From Enterococcus ureilyticus (lineage in GTDB: Bacteria; Bacillota; Bacilli; Lactobacillales; Enterococcaceae), in NCBI RefSeq assembly GCF_001730315.1, contig NZ_MIKC01000001.1:1-64000 (forward strand): 64,000 bases of DNA. The letters run 5' to 3'. Positions 36,618 to 46,079 of the stretch are shown in pieces. Positions within the stretch are counted from its first letter, which is position 1. Every line of letters begins with the position of its first letter. Position numbers and translations under genes: made by a program. The notes below the pieces were generated by a model. The model was not told where the DNA came from. It ran no database searches and worked only from the letters and a program-made list of their open reading frames with translations.

Positions 36618-37343
36618 CTATCTCTGATATTCATAATCATAAACTTGACATAATTTTTCGTAGGACTGATTGACGCTTTCTGGGATTTCAATTGCATGAA
36701 TATAGTTAGCCCCGTTAGGTCCATAACCAAATTCGTCATTTCTTAGTCGAGGAATCTCACCTAAAACTAAAGACAGAAAATACTCTTTACTCCACAATCC
36801 GTTCAGCTGATCGTCTTCGAATAGAAGCGGATCAGAAAATGATTGAATGAATGGTACGATCGGCACATAATTGGTAAAGAGCGTATCAGTGTTTTGCCAT
36901 TCTTTTTCAAAAGTTGCTTTGATTCTTCTTTGTAATAATGGATCTTGCAACAGCAAAACCTTCTTAGGATTTAAACCAGCAGCTTTTATTATATTTAGTG
37001 AAAAAACAGCATTTTCACCTGAATTGGTTGATGTCTGCTCTGTTAAAAATAACATCTTATCTAAACCGTACTTTAACTTAAAGTATTCTAAGTACATCTC
37101 AGTTTCACTAGCAGCCGCTAACTTAATTCCCTTACGTTGGAAATTGTGACGCAAAAATGGCGTAGCATGACCAATGCCTCCAACTAACATAACAGCAGAC
37201 ACCATTTCTTGTTTATATAAATGGATCAGCTCATCTGCTAAATAAGGTAAACTATTTCCAGCTAGAATGGCCAAATCATATTTCCCAGTTACTTTTTCTT
37301 TAGCTGACAGAAAGTTGATAACCGTATTCCAATGTGTGATCAT
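36618..37343 (-). CDS. YdcF/ElyC-family (DUF218) protein
   Basis: A 241-residue protein with the DUF218 core: LAILAGNSLPYLADEL, VMLVGGIGHATPFL, SETEMYLEY and TNSGENAVFS. The YdcF/SanA/ElyC fold binds nucleotide-like ligands, and some members act in envelope metabolism. There is no signal peptide or membrane segment, so this member is cytoplasmic, like YdcF. The enzymatic role is unknown. GGTAGGG precedes the ATG. Confidence 0.8.
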   Translation of the reverse strand: MITHWNTVINFLSAKEKVTGKYDLAILAGNSLPYLADELIHLYKQEMVSAVMLVGGIGHATPFLRHNFQRKGIKLAAASETEMYLEYFKLKYGLDKMLFLTEQTSTNSGENAVFSLNIIKAAGLNPKKVLLLQDPLLQRRIKATFEKEWQNTDTLFTNYVPIVPFIQSFSDPLLFEDDQLNGLWSKEYFLSLVLGEIPRLRNDEFGYGPNGANYIHAIEIPESVNQSYEKLCQVYDYEYQR

Positions 37344-37429
37344 CTCAATTCCCTACCTTTTTTACTTGTTTCTATAGTAATACCGCCTTATCTGCTAAAA
37401 GAAAAGACGGTATAGTCTAGCTACATTTT

Positions 37430-37918
37430 CTAATTCAATTCCACTAATTTTCCGCTACATTTTCCGCAAACATAACGTTGCGTGTTGATTCTTCTTTTGC
37501 GTAAAATCAATGTTTGACATTTTTTACACTGATATTGATGATACGATTGCGCTTTTTGGTCCACCAAAGGGCGAACATAACGGCTACCACCTGTTTTCTT
37601 TAACAGCGATTTAAACTCTGCATCTTTATGTTGGTACCCTTTACCTTCTAAGTGAAGGTGATAGTGACACAATTCGTGTTTGATAACATTGATCAATTCG
37701 ATTTCACCATAACGTTCAAACACTTTCGGATTAAAATCAATGTTATGAGATCCTAAATGATAACGTCCTCCTGTTGTTCTCAGACGTCGGTTAAAAAAAG
37801 CTTTGTGCTGAAACTTTTTCCTGAAAAAGCTCAATGAAATTTCTTCTACCAATACTTGTAATTGATCATCTGTCAACACTTGTTTGGTTGGTTTTTCTTC
37901 TTTAGAAAAACTGCTCAA
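37430..37918 (-). CDS. SprT-like zinc metalloprotease family protein
   Basis: A 162-residue SprT-family protein with the zinc motif HELCH (HExxH type) and a C-terminal zinc ribbon of two CxxC pairs (CKKCQTL and CGKCSG). Related Spartan proteins cleave DNA-protein crosslinks, but for bacterial SprT this is unproven. The start is a TTG at 37918 with GAAAGGA ahead. It follows tex with two bases between stop and start, so the genes are coupled, an arrangement common in enterococci and bacilli (ydcI/ydcK). Confidence 0.88.
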   Translation of the reverse strand: MSSFSKEEKPTKQVLTDDQLQVLVEEISLSFFRKKFQHKAFFNRRLRTTGGRYHLGSHNIDFNPKVFERYGEIELINVIKHELCHYHLHLEGKGYQHKDAEFKSLLKKTGGSRYVRPLVDQKAQSYHQYQCKKCQTLILRKRRINTQRYVCGKCSGKLVELN

Positions 37919-37920
37919 GA

Positions 37921-40113
37921 CTATTCTTTCCTTTCAGCTTGTGGCAGCATCGTTAAACTGATGCGCCCTTTCTTCGTATCAACATCTTCCACCCAAACGG
38001 TCACAACGTCTCCTACCGCAACAATGTCTGTCGGATGTTTCACAAATTTTGTGCTAAGTTTTGAGATATGCACTAAACCATCTTGTTTCACACCGATATC
38101 AACAAACGCGCCAAAATCGATCACATTACGTACGGTTCCTTGTAATTCCATACCTGATTTAAGGTCTTCCATAGATAAAACATCTTTTCTTAAAAGAGGT
38201 GCAGGCATCTCATCACGCATATCTCTTCCTGGCTGTACTAGCGCGGCGATAATATCTTTTAGTGTTTCACTACCGACGGCAAACTCAGTTTCTAACTCGG
38301 TTAAGGGTAATGCTTTCATCTTTTGGATTGCTTCATTCGTTCCAAGATCTCCTAATTGAACATTTGCTTTTTCTAAAATTCCTTTTGCTACGTCATAACT
38401 TTCAGGATGAATGCCGGTATTGTCCAAAATATTCTTTCCATTTGGAATTCGTAAGAAACCGATCGCTTGCTCATAAGCTTTTGGTCCTAAACGTGGCACT
38501 TTTTTTACTTGATTACGAGCAGTAAAAGCGCCATTTTCATCACGATAAGCCATTAAATTTTGGGCTGTCGTTTTGTTTAACCCAGAGATGTGTTGCAATA
38601 ATTGTGGGCTAGCGGTATTTACGTTGACGCCAACTTGGTTCACAGCCGTTTCTACAACGAAATCCAATTGTTCTGCTAAACGTTTTTGTGACACATCATG
38701 TTGGTATTGACCTACACCAACGGCTTTAGGATCGATTTTTACTAATTCAGCTAAAGGATCTTGCAAACGGCGAGCGATGCTGACGGCACTTCTTTCTTCG
38801 ACTTGTAGTTCTGGAAATTCAGCTCTTGCTACATCGCTTGCCGAATAAACAGATGCTCCAGCTTCATTGACGATCACATAAAAAACTTCTCGTTTGATTT
38901 GTTTGAGCTGTTCAGCAACAAATAATTCTGATTCACGACTAGCGGTTCCATTTCCGATTGCTACCATTTCAACTTGATGCTCTTCGATCAATTTATTGAA
39001 AGTAGGTCCTGCTGCGGCACGTTTTTCTCCGGATGCTGGTTTATGCGGATAAATCACTTGGATGGCTAAAACTTTTCCGGTCGCATCAACGATTGCTAAT
39101 TTACAGCCTGTACGATAGGCCGGGTCAAATCCTAAAACCACTTTGCCTTTCAATGGTGGTTGCAGTAATAGATTACGTAAGTTTTCTCCAAAAATATTGA
39201 TGGCTTGTTCATCTGCTTTTTCAGTTAATTCATTACGAATTTCGCGTTCGATGGCTGGACCGATAAAGCGTTTATAGCTATCTAAATAGGCAGCTTCAAC
39301 ATACGGCGCACTAGACGATTGTTTATTGTTCCCGATCAATTGACGTTCCAAATAAGAGCTGATTTTTTCCTCGTCGACTAAAATTGCTACCTTTAAAATA
39401 TCTTCTTTTTCACCGCGATTTGTGGCTAATACTCTGTGGGAAACCATTTTGCTGACCGGTTCGGAAAAATCATAATACATTTCATAAACAGATTTTTCAT
39501 CTTTTTCTTCATTTTTTACTGTGCTGATGTATTGTCCTTGCTTGAACGTAAAATCCCGGATCCAACTTCTAAATTTAGGCTCGTCGCTCACACGCTCTGC
39601 GATGATTTCATGTGCCCCTTGGAGTGCAGCCTCAGCGGAAGCGACTTCTTTTTCCAAATCGATATATTTTTCTGCTTCTAACATAACATCTGCTTCTACA
39701 GGAAAACTTTGTAGCCAATCTGCCAAAGGTTCAAGTCCTTTTTCTTTTGCAATGGTTGCTTTGGTCCGGCGTTTTTGTTTGTAAGGACGATATAAATCTT
39801 CTACTTGCTGCATTTTGGTGGCTTTTTGAATAGATTTGGCTAAGTCTTCTGTTAGTTTATCTTGTTCTTCGATCAAACGTAAAACTTCTTCTTTACGTTT
39901 TTCTAGATTGCCTAAATACGTATACCGTTCTTCGATTTCACGAATTTGTACCTCATCTAAACTACCTGTCATTTCTTTACGATAACGTGCAATAAAAGGA
40001 ACAGTGTTTCCTTCATTTAATAAAGTCAGCACTGTCGTTAGTTGTTTTGGACGATATTCCGTCAATTCTTTTTGAAGTAAATCAACTACTTCTTGACTAT
40101 AAGCTTCTGCCAT
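37921..40113 (-). CDS. tex: RNA-binding transcription accessory protein Tex
   Basis: A 730-residue cytoplasmic protein: N-terminal helical Tex domain, a YqgF-like RNase H fold (VLGFDPAYRTGCKLAIVD), helix-hairpin-helix motifs (VNVNTASPQLLQHISGL) and a C-terminal S1 RNA-binding domain (about 650-725, with VIDFGAFVDIGVKQDGLVHIS). ATG 40113 follows AAGAGG. The longer frame to 40221 adds 36 residues with no ribosome binding site. It heads an operon with sprT. Confidence 0.93.
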   Translation of the reverse strand: MAEAYSQEVVDLLQKELTEYRPKQLTTVLTLLNEGNTVPFIARYRKEMTGSLDEVQIREIEERYTYLGNLEKRKEEVLRLIEEQDKLTEDLAKSIQKATKMQQVEDLYRPYKQKRRTKATIAKEKGLEPLADWLQSFPVEADVMLEAEKYIDLEKEVASAEAALQGAHEIIAERVSDEPKFRSWIRDFTFKQGQYISTVKNEEKDEKSVYEMYYDFSEPVSKMVSHRVLATNRGEKEDILKVAILVDEEKISSYLERQLIGNNKQSSSAPYVEAAYLDSYKRFIGPAIEREIRNELTEKADEQAINIFGENLRNLLLQPPLKGKVVLGFDPAYRTGCKLAIVDATGKVLAIQVIYPHKPASGEKRAAAGPTFNKLIEEHQVEMVAIGNGTASRESELFVAEQLKQIKREVFYVIVNEAGASVYSASDVARAEFPELQVEERSAVSIARRLQDPLAELVKIDPKAVGVGQYQHDVSQKRLAEQLDFVVETAVNQVGVNVNTASPQLLQHISGLNKTTAQNLMAYRDENGAFTARNQVKKVPRLGPKAYEQAIGFLRIPNGKNILDNTGIHPESYDVAKGILEKANVQLGDLGTNEAIQKMKALPLTELETEFAVGSETLKDIIAALVQPGRDMRDEMPAPLLRKDVLSMEDLKSGMELQGTVRNVIDFGAFVDIGVKQDGLVHISKLSTKFVKHPTDIVAVGDVVTVWVEDVDTKKGRISLTMLPQAERKE

Positions 40114-40238
40114 ATATAGATACCTCTTTTCATTAACATACCTTTTCATTTTAGCATATTTTTGACTTGAAATATAGGACGAGGAAAAGCTTAAACAAGG
40201 CTTTACATTCCTGTGATACAAATAAAATTCACGTCAGT

Positions 40239-40973
40239 TTAAAAATCTGGCTGCCATGGCCCAGTTAAATTTTGATATTCAATATCCTGTACAATACCAT
40301 TTTGATCAAAAATCACGCCATGAACAGAGCCACCAAACACGGCACCGCCATCAATCCCAATTTTATTATCTGAAAGCCACAGATTAGTTGTCTCCATATC
40401 ACCATGAAGCATCGGTGTGATCGTATGACCAAAAACGATTGTTTTGCCTGTATTATTTTTTTCTTGATGAAATGCTTCTCTAATCCAAATAAAATCATGA
40501 GGACTTGTTTGATGCCAATCCTTCTTGGTTAAATCCACTCCAGCATGAACAAATACGTATTTCCCCCATTCAAAATACAATGGACGTTCGACTAAAAAAT
40601 CAATCAACTCTTTGTATCGACTACGGATCATCATGCTCATTTCAGTAGGGGAATACTCCTCTAATGCCCCCTTATGTAATAAACTTTCAAGCGTTTCTTT
40701 CCCTCCATTACGAATATAACTAGGAAACCAATCTTCTGGACTTTGCAAAAATCGCAGAAAGTATTCTTCATGATTTCCTCTTAAATACACAGCACCATAT
40801 TTTTCAGTCAGCTCTTTCCCTGATAGAAAACACTCTTTCGTTTTTGGTCCGCGGTCATTAAGATCACCGATCAATACCAATTGATGCAGCGCTGGATCAT
40901 AATATCGCGTCAACGCTTGGAACAGATCATATTCCCCATGAATATCACTGATTGCATAGACATAGTCTTTCAT
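40239..40973 (-). CDS. Metallophosphoesterase (serine/threonine phosphatase-like)
   Basis: A 244-residue calcineurin-like phosphoesterase of the PrpA/ApaH-related group. Motifs SDIHGEYD, IGDLNDRGP, LRGNHEEYF, VFVHAGVD and FGHTI supply the two-metal site (note GDLNDRG where PPP enzymes have GDxxDRG, which is conserved). It may dephosphorylate proteins or nucleotides. GGAGAG precedes the ATG. It is monocistronic. Confidence 0.87.
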   Translation of the reverse strand: MKDYVYAISDIHGEYDLFQALTRYYDPALHQLVLIGDLNDRGPKTKECFLSGKELTEKYGAVYLRGNHEEYFLRFLQSPEDWFPSYIRNGGKETLESLLHKGALEEYSPTEMSMMIRSRYKELIDFLVERPLYFEWGKYVFVHAGVDLTKKDWHQTSPHDFIWIREAFHQEKNNTGKTIVFGHTITPMLHGDMETTNLWLSDNKIGIDGGAVFGGSVHGVIFDQNGIVQDIEYQNLTGPWQPDF

Positions 40974-41167
40974 TATCAGCTCTCCTTACAGTCTTTTTTT
41001 CTTTATTATAACGCAAATAGTAAAGACTGTTAAAAAAGACCAGTTATTCGTTTTTTTCGATAATGCTTATAAAAAATTGAAATAAATCTTAGACTTTTCA
41101 TAAAAAAAAGGGTAAGCTTACATAAATGACATCTTGTCAGAAAATTAATAGAAAAGAGTTGACACTC

Positions 41168-42028
41168 ATGAAGAAAAAAACAATTTTTAGTATCATTGCA
41201 CTTCTTGCTGTTGTGATCATTATTCTCTTGTTCGTTCAAGGAAATTCTGGAAAAACGAATGCAAGTAAAGTCCGAACTGGTGAAGTCAAAACAGAAACCA
41301 TTGTCGAGACCCTTTCTACAACTGGCACCTTGATTCCGAATCAAACCCAATCTTTAATGGGGACGGGCAACGTTATCGAAGTCAGCGTATCTGTTGGTGA
41401 TCATGTGGACAAAGATAAAGTTTTAGCAACGTATGATAACGGATTGCAATTAACGGCGGCTTTTAGCGGGACCATTACCCAAGTTAATATTGTCGCAAAA
41501 CAGGCGGATACAAATGCCCAACAAGGGAAACCCTCTATTCAATTAGATGACCTTTCTACTTTAAAGGTTCAATTATCCTTAACAAATTCTGAAGCTTCTG
41601 CTGTAACGATCGATCAGAAAGCGAACATTATAAGCGGCAATCAAACATTTTCAGGGAAAGTTGCTGAGAAAGATCCTGTAGCACTAAGCACTCAGTCAAC
41701 TGCAGGAACCTCTACTAGTCTAGGTGCAATTGTGACATTTGATCAAGCACCTGAAAATCTGTTTTCGGGATTCGATGTTGATGTTGATATCACGACAAAC
41801 ACCGCAGAGAATGTACTTGCTTTACCAATTGAGGCACTAACGTACAATAGTAAAAATGATCCCATAGTCTATCTTATTAAGGATGGAAAAGCCAAAGAAA
41901 CAAAAATCACTATTGGAATTCAATCGGATAAATTGATTGAAATCAAAAGTGGTCTAAAAGAAGGCGAAACAGTTATCCTCTCTCCTAGCTCTGATATCAA
42001 AAACAATACTGCAGTAACCAAAGAATAG
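41168..42028 (+). CDS. Membrane-fusion/adaptor protein of a MacAB-like efflux system
   Basis: A 286-residue HlyD/RND-adaptor-type protein. An N-terminal membrane helix (about 5-24) anchors an extracellular part with a split biotinyl-lipoyl-like domain (SVSVGDHVDKDKVLATYDNG and AFSGTITQVN) and a beta-barrel domain. ATG 41168 is chosen because the longer start at 41126 has no binding site. It is 11 bases ahead of the ATPase gene, in one operon with the permease. Confidence 0.88.
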   Translation: MKKKTIFSIIALLAVVIIILLFVQGNSGKTNASKVRTGEVKTETIVETLSTTGTLIPNQTQSLMGTGNVIEVSVSVGDHVDKDKVLATYDNGLQLTAAFSGTITQVNIVAKQADTNAQQGKPSIQLDDLSTLKVQLSLTNSEASAVTIDQKANIISGNQTFSGKVAEKDPVALSTQSTAGTSTSLGAIVTFDQAPENLFSGFDVDVDITTNTAENVLALPIEALTYNSKNDPIVYLIKDGKAKETKITIGIQSDKLIEIKSGLKEGETVILSPSSDIKNNTAVTKE

Positions 42029-42039
42029 AAGGTGAAACA

Positions 42040-42732
42040 ATGATTGATTTAAAAAATGTAGTAAAAATTTACCAGACTGGTGGCGAAGAGTTGATCGCTT
42101 TAAAAAATATTTCTTTACATATTGCCCAAGGAGAATTTACTTCTATTATGGGTCCTAGCGGTTCTGGTAAATCAACAATGATGAATATTCTTGGTTTATT
42201 GGATCGTTTCGATGAAGGGACTTATTTTTTAAATGGAAAAGACGTCACTAACCTTTCTAGTAATGAAAGTGCTCATGTCAGAAATAAAGAAATAGGTTTT
42301 GTTTTTCAATCGTTCAACTTAATGCCGCGGATGTCTCTTTTAGATAATGTTGCGTTGCCTATGGTTTATTCTGGTATCTCAGCAAAAGATCGGAAGGAGC
42401 GAGCTTTAGAAGCCTTAAAAAAAGTTGGCTTGGCTGATCGTGTCACCCATCGCCCAAACGCTATTTCGGGCGGACAAAAACAACGTGTGGCCATTGCTCG
42501 CGCCATAGTGAATGATCCTGCTGTTTTGATGGCAGATGAACCTACTGGTAATTTAGATTCAAAAACAACCTTGGAGATCATGAAAATCTTCCAAGATTTA
42601 AATGATGCAGGCACAACTGTTGTAATGGTTACTCACGAACCAGATGTGGCGCAATATACAAAACGAATCGTGTCTTTTAAAGATGGTGAGATCATTAATG
42701 ATCAGCCTGTAACTGACCGAAAAACAGTCTAG
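42040..42732 (+). CDS. MacB-type ABC ATPase
   Basis: A 230-residue LolD/MacB-class ATPase with Walker [11 protein letters not shown]-loop FQSFNLMP, signature ISGGQKQR, Walker [13 protein letters not shown] and the H-loop MVTHEPD. It works with the downstream permease and upstream adaptor, most probably as an export or envelope-stress system such as antimicrobial peptide protection. GAAGGTG precedes the ATG. Confidence 0.9.
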   Translation: MIDLKNVVKIYQTGGEELIALKNISLHIAQGEFTSIMGPSGSGKSTMMNILGLLDRFDEGTYFLNGKDVTNLSSNESAHVRNKEIGFVFQSFNLMPRMSLLDNVALPMVYSGISAKDRKERALEALKKVGLADRVTHRPNAISGGQKQRVAIARAIVNDPAVLMADEPTGNLDSKTTLEIMKIFQDLNDAGTTVVMVTHEPDVAQYTKRIVSFKDGEIINDQPVTDRKTV

Positions 42733-42746
42733 AAAGGAGCCTTCTT

Positions 42747-43970
42747 ATGGGCATTATTGAAAGTTTCAAAATGGCGATCGATAGTATTTTAGCCAATAAA
42801 ATGCGTTCATTTCTAACCATGCTGGGAATCATTATCGGAATTGCCGCCGTTATTGCTATTTTAGCTGTGGGGAATGGTGCAACGAGCCAAATTACTGGTA
42901 CTTTTAGTGATTTAGGGGCTTCCACGATTTCCGTTTCAACCAGTCGAGATGCAACAGATAGCCAAAAAATCACGAGTCAAGATATCAAAGCTTTAAAAGA
43001 TGGTATCCCGCAAATTGATCATCTTTCACCTGTTGTTTCGATTCAAGCTGTTGGCGCAGCCAATGAAAAATCCAAAGCAACTTTGATCATGGCTGGAACT
43101 CCAGATTTGCAATATACGAATCAAACAATGGATAAAGCGATCGTTTATGGGCGTTATTTTAATACAACTGAATATTCAGAAGGCAGTAAAGTCGCTGTCA
43201 TCAGTGCTGATACAGCGCGTTATTTTTTTAATGGACGTGAAAATGTGGTTGGCGAGAAGATAAATTTACGTGGGCAAAAAGGGCAAATCAGCGTAAGAAT
43301 CATCGGTGTTACCAAAAGTACTGTAGAAAAAATGGTCGGCTCCTTTGACGAAGAGGAAATGATGGGGTATATCTCGATTCCACTCACAACAGCGAACAAT
43401 CTAAATCCGGATGCAACTAAAATCACTAGTTTGACCGTCATTGCTAAATCAAAAGATGATATCGACTCTGTTTCTAAGCAAATCGTCAATATTCTTTCTG
43501 TACGTCATAACGCTGTTGGTGAAAAAGTTTATACCGCAACAAACTTTTTACAAGCACTTGATCAAGTAAATAATGTTTTAGGCTTATTTATCAACTTCAT
43601 AGCTGCTGTTGCCGCAATTGCGCTACTTGTAGGGGGAATAGGCGTGATGAACATTATGCTCGTTTCAGTTACAGAACGAACAAGGGAAATCGGCACAAGA
43701 AAGGCCTTGGGCGCAACAGACAGTAATATTTTATTCCAATTCCTAACAGAATCTGTGATTTTATGTTTGATCGGCGGCTTGATTGGTCTGACATTGGGTG
43801 CACTCTTGGCCCTAGGTGTTGCTAGTGCGTTAGATATTTCCGCTCAATTTACATTAAGTTCAATTTTAGCTGTTCTCTTATTTTCTAGTGCTATTGGGAT
43901 ATTCTTTGGTGTTTATCCCGCACGAAAAGCGGCTAAACTTGATCCTATTGAAGCATTACGTTACGAGTAA
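42747..43970 (+). CDS. MacB-type FtsX-domain permease
   Basis: A 407-residue permease with one N-terminal helix (about 20-42), an extracellular MacB-type domain (about 45-275) and three C-terminal helices around GGIGVMNIMLVSVTERTREIGTRKALGA, the diagnostic MacB/FtsX motif. AAAGGAG supports the ATG. With the ATPase and adaptor it forms a complete tripartite Gram-positive efflux operon. The substrate is unknown. Confidence 0.9.
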   Translation: MGIIESFKMAIDSILANKMRSFLTMLGIIIGIAAVIAILAVGNGATSQITGTFSDLGASTISVSTSRDATDSQKITSQDIKALKDGIPQIDHLSPVVSIQAVGAANEKSKATLIMAGTPDLQYTNQTMDKAIVYGRYFNTTEYSEGSKVAVISADTARYFFNGRENVVGEKINLRGQKGQISVRIIGVTKSTVEKMVGSFDEEEMMGYISIPLTTANNLNPDATKITSLTVIAKSKDDIDSVSKQIVNILSVRHNAVGEKVYTATNFLQALDQVNNVLGLFINFIAAVAAIALLVGGIGVMNIMLVSVTERTREIGTRKALGATDSNILFQFLTESVILCLIGGLIGLTLGALLALGVASALDISAQFTLSSILAVLLFSSAIGIFFGVYPARKAAKLDPIEALRYE

Positions 43971-43990
43971 TTAGTCAAATTAGGGTACGA

Positions 43991-44031
43991 AAAAATCAGG
44001 ACAAAGAACATTTCTTCTAGTCCTGATTTTT
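43991..44031. terminator. Bidirectional terminator
   Basis: AAATCAGGAC and GTCCTGATTT form a 10-bp stem with a loop of about 17 bases, an A-run on the left and a T-run on the right. It ends the efflux operon and the convergent EVE gene. Confidence 0.8.
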
Positions 44032-44034
44032 TAT

Positions 44035-44445
44035 TTAATCTGATTGTTTCATACTGGAAGCAATAAATTCAAACAACTCTTTTGGAATTTGAAAATGACC
44101 AAATCTTAAACGAGATCTATACTTCTGCCACAAGGGAAACTCTGATACAATACGTAATGGAACCGATCTGATATTTTTTAAAAAAGCTATGTCTTTTCTA
44201 AAAGGGACAAAACCTGGTGCCATTTCAAATGAATACGTATCTCCTGGTAAAACCTGACCGATTGCAATGAATTCCTGGCATGCTTCTCTTGTTTGTAAAC
44301 TCAGCTTTGGCGCATAATAAATTAGCCAATCTCCTACTTTCATTTTATTCAAAGGTGCCGATTTACCATGACATAACTGACAAAAGCCTCCAGCTACTCC
44401 AAGCTCTACATGATCTTTAGATGCAACACCAATCCAATAATTCAT
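44035..44445 (-). CDS. EVE-domain protein
   Basis: A 136-residue protein of the EVE (PUA-like) family, starting MNYWIGVASKDHVELGV, with GDWLIYYAPK and FVPFRKDIAF. EVE domains bind modified nucleobases in DNA or RNA and recur in defence systems, though single-domain forms like this one are widespread and of unknown function. AAGGAGAGG precedes the ATG. It follows the PNPOx-like gene by 15 bases. Confidence 0.82.
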   Translation of the reverse strand: MNYWIGVASKDHVELGVAGGFCQLCHGKSAPLNKMKVGDWLIYYAPKLSLQTREACQEFIAIGQVLPGDTYSFEMAPGFVPFRKDIAFLKNIRSVPLRIVSEFPLWQKYRSRLRFGHFQIPKELFEFIASSMKQSD

Positions 44446-44460
44446 ATTAACCTCTCCTTT

Positions 44461-44889
44461 TCAACAGTATAATTCGAGCGTTTCTTTACTATTCATACCT
44501 AAAATCACAATCACTTTTGAAAAATGAATTTCGTATAGCTCAAGCATTGGACCTGCTTGTCTAATATTTTCCTCATAACTTGGAATTTTTTTAATCCATT
44601 GTTCTGCAACGTCATATACAGTGAGGTCACTCTTTTTGACTTTGGCATAGTGAACACGAACATGATTCGTATTATTATTTGGAATCGTTGTAAATGAGAC
44701 GTTTGAATTCTTTTGAAACTCAATGATTTTGTCGTTTCCTTTAAATGTTGAGAAAAATAGACATTTCTTGGCTTCATCGTAAATAAAGTTAACGATTCGG
44801 ACATTGGGCATTTCCTCTACACTTGTTGCTAAGGCAATTTCTGTTTGTTCATTCATGATTTGCTTAAATGCTTCTGTTGTTTTCATCAT
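44461..44889 (-). CDS. Pyridoxamine 5'-phosphate oxidase family protein
   Basis: A 142-residue split-barrel flavin-binding family protein (NVRIVNFIYDEAKKCLFFSTFKG and the residues that follow are typical). Such short members are usually FMN-binding reductases of unknown substrate rather than true PdxH. AAAGGAG precedes two adjacent ATG codons. It is the first gene of a pair with the EVE protein. Confidence 0.8.
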   Translation of the reverse strand: MMKTTEAFKQIMNEQTEIALATSVEEMPNVRIVNFIYDEAKKCLFFSTFKGNDKIIEFQKNSNVSFTTIPNNNTNHVRVHYAKVKKSDLTVYDVAEQWIKKIPSYEENIRQAGPMLELYEIHFSKVIVILGMNSKETLELYC

Positions 44890-44939
44890 TGTCTGCTCCT
44901 TTATTTTTCAATTATTTATCTGACAAATTCATTCTAACA

Positions 44940-44971
44940 AACAAACCCTGACAACTGATTGTCAGGGTTTG
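44940..44971 (-). terminator. Terminator of the ECF operon
   Basis: A perfect 14-bp stem (ACAAACCCTGACAA with TTGTCAGGGTTTGT) with the four-base loop CTGA lies 10 bases after the DUF4430 gene. Confidence 0.75.
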
Positions 44972-44981
44972 TTTCATTCGT

Positions 44982-45365
44982 TTATATTTTATTCAATGTC
45001 CAAGTAACAGTATCGCCATTTTTCAGAAAATATTCGACCGCACCTACATCTGGTTGTTTACCATTAACATCATACAGCCAATATTTACTGTCTTTAGCAT
45101 CTTGCAAGTGACCATCAATACCACTGATAAAATCTTTCTCCATTTCAATTGTATAGTTTGTCTCCATGACCGTTTGAAGTGACTCAGATTTTTTTATGTC
45201 CAATTCTTTTTTATCAAATTCTTTGTCATCTTCTTTTAAAATGATCGTCACCTTAATTGATTCTTCACTTGTGTTCGTTGTATTTTTTTTATCCGTTATT
45301 TTACCACAAGCGCCTAAGAAAAAGAGTAGTATTACTATCAGCGATGCTTTTATCATTTTTTTCAT
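44982..45365 (-). CDS. DUF4430-domain lipoprotein
   Basis: A 127-residue lipoprotein with lipobox LGAC (Cys20) and a DUF4430-type domain. DUF4430 resembles the C-terminal domain of intrinsic factor and transcobalamin, and such proteins sit with ECF transporters as extracytoplasmic binding parts. ATG 45365 follows AAAGGTGG; an upstream GTG overlaps that site. It is the last gene of the ECF operon, 24 bases after the S-component gene, which argues that it captures that transporter's substrate, possibly a cobalamin-like compound. Confidence 0.78.
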   Translation of the reverse strand: MKKMIKASLIVILLFFLGACGKITDKKNTTNTSEESIKVTIILKEDDKEFDKKELDIKKSESLQTVMETNYTIEMEKDFISGIDGHLQDAKDSKYWLYDVNGKQPDVGAVEYFLKNGDTVTWTLNKI

Positions 45366-45389
45366 TAATAGTTCCACCTTTAATTTGAA

Positions 45390-46079
45390 TTATTTTATAT
45401 CATACTTAATTAAAATCCGTTGAAGTTTTGTTTGGATAGATCGAAAAAGTAAACATGAGAAAAAAGCATTTGAAAAACAATAAGAAATTGTATAGGGCGC
45501 AGCACTTAATAGGAGTGCCAGATACCTTTGCCAGGAAAAAAAACGATCGATGGAAAAGACCGTCCATAGATCCATGAAAAAGGAAAAGAAAAAACCGGCT
45601 GCTATTCCATAAAGGACTAAAAACAAATAACTTTTTTTTAGTATGGTTTGCATCCAAGGCAATCCAGCCACCAGACCAATTAGTCCCCAAGAAAACATTT
45701 GAAATGGTGTCCACGGACCTTGACCAAATAACATATTTGAGGTGATTGCTGACAATGAACCTACTAAAAAACCGACTTCAGCACCTAAACAAATACCTGA
45801 AATTATGATAATCGCTGTCATTGGGGTGACTGCCGGAATCATATAAAATAAAAACCTACCTAGCACAGCAAGCGCTGTTAATATAGCGATCAAGACTAAT
45901 TCTTTAATATTGATCTGCTTTCTTTCATATCGGTAATAAATTGGCAAACAAGCAGCTATCACTAACAGCATAGAAATTATCTGGTATTGACTCGCTTGAA
46001 ATAGCACAAGCCCAATAATCAACAAGAACAGCATAGTCGCTATTCTAAACACAACTCGTTTAATCTCTTCTTGGTTCAT
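45390..46079 (-). CDS. ECF transporter substrate-binding (S) component
   Basis: A 229-residue membrane protein with about six hydrophobic helices and the stretch GFLVGSLSAITSNMLFGQGPWTPFQM, typical of the CbrT-type S components. It defines substrate choice for the T/A module encoded upstream. Cobalamin or a related corrinoid is the best guess, given the DUF4430 partner. No cobalamin riboswitch is visible upstream of the operon. AAAGGAG precedes the ATG. It overlaps the ATPase gene by 20 bases. Confidence 0.82.
   Translation of the reverse strand: MNQEEIKRVVFRIATMLFLLIIGLVLFQASQYQIISMLLVIAACLPIYYRYERKQINIKELVLIAILTALAVLGRFLFYMIPAVTPMTAIIIISGICLGAEVGFLVGSLSAITSNMLFGQGPWTPFQMFSWGLIGLVAGLPWMQTILKKSYLFLVLYGIAAGFFFSFFMDLWTVFSIDRFFSWQRYLALLLSAAPYTISYCFSNAFFSCLLFRSIQTKLQRILIKYDIK

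Noticed and set aside
37862-38359. 165-codon open frame opposite tex and sprT
   Set aside because: It runs antisense across two well-supported genes and its product has no recognisable features.
44035-44889. Defence island around the EVE-domain protein
   Set aside because: The neighbours are ordinary metabolic or transport genes and there is no nuclease or restriction gene nearby.
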